Of a DNA stretch of 64,000 nt, positions 62,681 through 64,000 are shown piece by piece. Source of the DNA: Bettongia penicillata ogilbyi (taxonomy: Eukaryota; Chordata; Mammalia; Diprotodontia; Potoroidae); NCBI GenBank assembly GCA_023548195.1, contig JAJHZJ010000009.1:5668715-5732714 (forward strand), read 5' to 3'. The translations under genes and the position numbers were made by a program. The notes under the pieces were generated by a model that saw only the letters and a list, made by a program, of their open reading frames with translations, had not been told where the DNA came from and made no database searches. How positions within the stretch are numbered: the first letter of the stretch is position 1; each line of letters begins with the position of its first letter.

Positions 62681-62689
62681 CACTAGATC

Positions 62690-63135
62690 AGTAATGATCC
62701 CTTCATTTTTAACCTAGAATGCTCCTCAAAATACACGAACCACACTATTCATTTCCATTTCCTTGAATATTCTTTCTCAAGCCATATGGTGGCAGCAAAG
62801 GTCAAAAAATATGCCCCATGGTGCTTGAGAGGGCTTCAGAGTATTCAGCAGCAAAAGACTAGAGATGAGATGAACTTGTCAGTAACATTTTGCATATTTT
62901 ACTTGACCTTTCTTCACTACATTGCAAAGAATTATAATAAGAAATCATGTTCTCATTTTGTCTTTCATGGCTTCTCTAGGATGTGTACCTCAACTGTTTT
63001 GTAAAGGATAGAAGATGTTTTGTAAAGCAGAATATTTGCTATTATTTATAAGATGGAACATAATTCAGAATAGATCAATAGAGGAGAAAAATAGATCAAA
63101 GAACTATCTAAGAGAATAGAAAACAAATGATGAGA
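62690..63135. other. Unrecognised DNA
   Basis: No feature recognised. Confidence 0.4.
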
Positions 63136-63139
63136 TAAA

Positions 63140-63840
63140 AATCGCATGTCCCATAATCATAAAACTTTAGAATTGGAAAGAACACCTCAAGCCAATCCAT
63201 ACATAAAAAAGAATTCACTCCTCATCAAGCCTGGCAAGTGGCCATCCAGTCTTGGCTTAAAGACCAAAATAGCCCATTCCACTTTTAGATAGCTATAATT
63301 CTTAGGAAGTTGGGTGTTTTTTGCTGTAGGCCAGTCTACAGCAGGCCTGAATTTACCTCTTTGCCACTTAAACCCATTATGCCTAGCTCTGCCCTCTGGG
63401 GTGGCGGTCAAACAGAATATGTCTAATCCCTTTACCAGTCCTTCAAATATGTGAGGATAGTTCTTTTCTCTCCTCCCATCCCTGCCCCCTGTCTTCTCCT
63501 CCCACCAATATTTTCTTCTCCAAGCCAGATATTCCCGTTTCTTTCCAACAATACTGATATGGAACAAACTCAAATGCCCTTCACTGATGCTTCTTTGCTC
63601 TTTCAGAAGCTCTAGAAGTTTTCAATATCTTGCCCAAAAGGTGATGGCTGGAACTGACCAGACAAGACTCTTGTTCTTGGCACCTAGACCTCTCTTAGTG
63701 TAGCCTAAGACTGTATTGGCTTTCTGAGAAACCATGTCATACTACTGATTCATATTTCCCTTGTAGGTCACCAAAACCTCTAAATCTTGTTCAGACGAAC
63801 TGCTCTGTAACCACCTGCATAGTGTTTTAAGGTGACACAA
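63140..63840 (-). mobile_element. L3/CR1 LINE 3' region, antisense, about 700 bp
   Basis: The reverse complement of a CR1-clade element: 'tagcccattccacttttaga', 'ctagctctgccctctgggg', 'ccagtccttcaaatatgtg', 'tgatggctggaactgacc', 'ttagtgtagcctaagactg' and 'tcaccaaaacctctaaatc'. The 128-aa minus frame 63187-63573 lies in its 3' region and is not a gene. Confidence 0.82.
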
Positions 63841-64000
63841 CAAGCCTTTTAGATAGGTAATATAAATGAGTAGGTCACTACAATTAGAGGTTGTTTCCTG
63901 GCAACTAAGAGAATTACATTAGGTTATATTGTTGGGTCGTTTTTTGTTTTATTTTGTTTTTCTGACAAGAGGAAGCACATAAACTTAACTGGGCAGATTA
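63841..64000. other. Unrecognised DNA
   Basis: A short T/G-rich run at about 63933-63962; nothing else. Confidence 0.4.

Noticed and set aside
63187..63573. 128-aa minus ORF as a gene
   Set aside because: It lies wholly in an L3/CR1 3' region and matches no domain.
1..64000. CRISPR arrays, tRNA or rRNA genes, bacterial operons
   Set aside because: No regular direct-repeat/spacer pattern, no full cloverleaf outside SINE heads, no rRNA-like sequence, and the DNA is clearly mammalian.

Overview
The window is intergenic or deep-intronic DNA from a therian mammal, most likely a marsupial. Nothing bacterial or viral is visible: there are no operons and no Shine-Dalgarno-led ORFs. I found no tRNA, rRNA or CRISPR array and no convincing host protein-coding exon. 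The marsupial assignment rests on dense CORE-SINEs of the Mar-1/Mon-1 type (tRNA-like head, central 'cacacagctag' core, and in Mar-1 a BovB-like tail). It is supported by marsupial-type L1 3' ends, abundant L2 and L3/CR1 LINE remnants, and two 7SL-derived sequences of a kind known from opossum. I cannot fix the species from sequence alone.

Layout. 1-22.5 kb is old repeat-rich DNA: antisense L2, CORE-SINEs, L3/CR1, an L1 3' end at 7.3-7.9 kb, an antisense L1 at 15.9-17.2 kb with two SINEs nested in it, and small hAT-like and mariner-like MITEs. 22.8-24.4 kb holds a decayed antisense L1-type ORF1 split by a SINE. 27.0-31.8 kb is a large interstitial TTAGGG array with a recurring non-telomeric 15-mer and amplified pieces of an L3/CR1 LINE. 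It is interrupted by a 2.8-kb antisense ORF1-only LINE with a perfect 14-bp target-site duplication (TSD). The array is followed directly by an L3 remnant and a 7SL-derived copy.

35.25-37.4 kb is an older ORF1-only element with a 15-bp TSD. 43.6-44.2 kb is a 5'-truncated 3' end related to the young elements. 45.2-47.3 kb is a 5'-truncated L1 with reverse-transcriptase remnants. 48.3-51.1 kb is the best-preserved element: a GC-rich 5' region, an uninterrupted 362-codon ORF1, no ORF2, a purine/G-rich 3' region and a 13-bp TSD, inserted in an antisense L2. 53.0-53.9 kb is an L1 copy whose 5' leader is joined to mid-ORF1, possibly by splicing. 55-64 kb returns to old L2, L3, SINE and hAT remnants, including one stretch that still reads as a hAT transposase C-terminus.

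The strongest theme is the ORF1-only (half-L1, HAL1-like) LINE lineage. Three insertions, each with its own TSD and none with an ORF2, argue that elements carrying only the RNA-binding ORF1 protein were mobilised as units, presumably by L1 reverse transcriptase in trans. The second theme is the telomere-like array, which has been built, mixed with LINE-derived units, and then used as a retrotransposon target.
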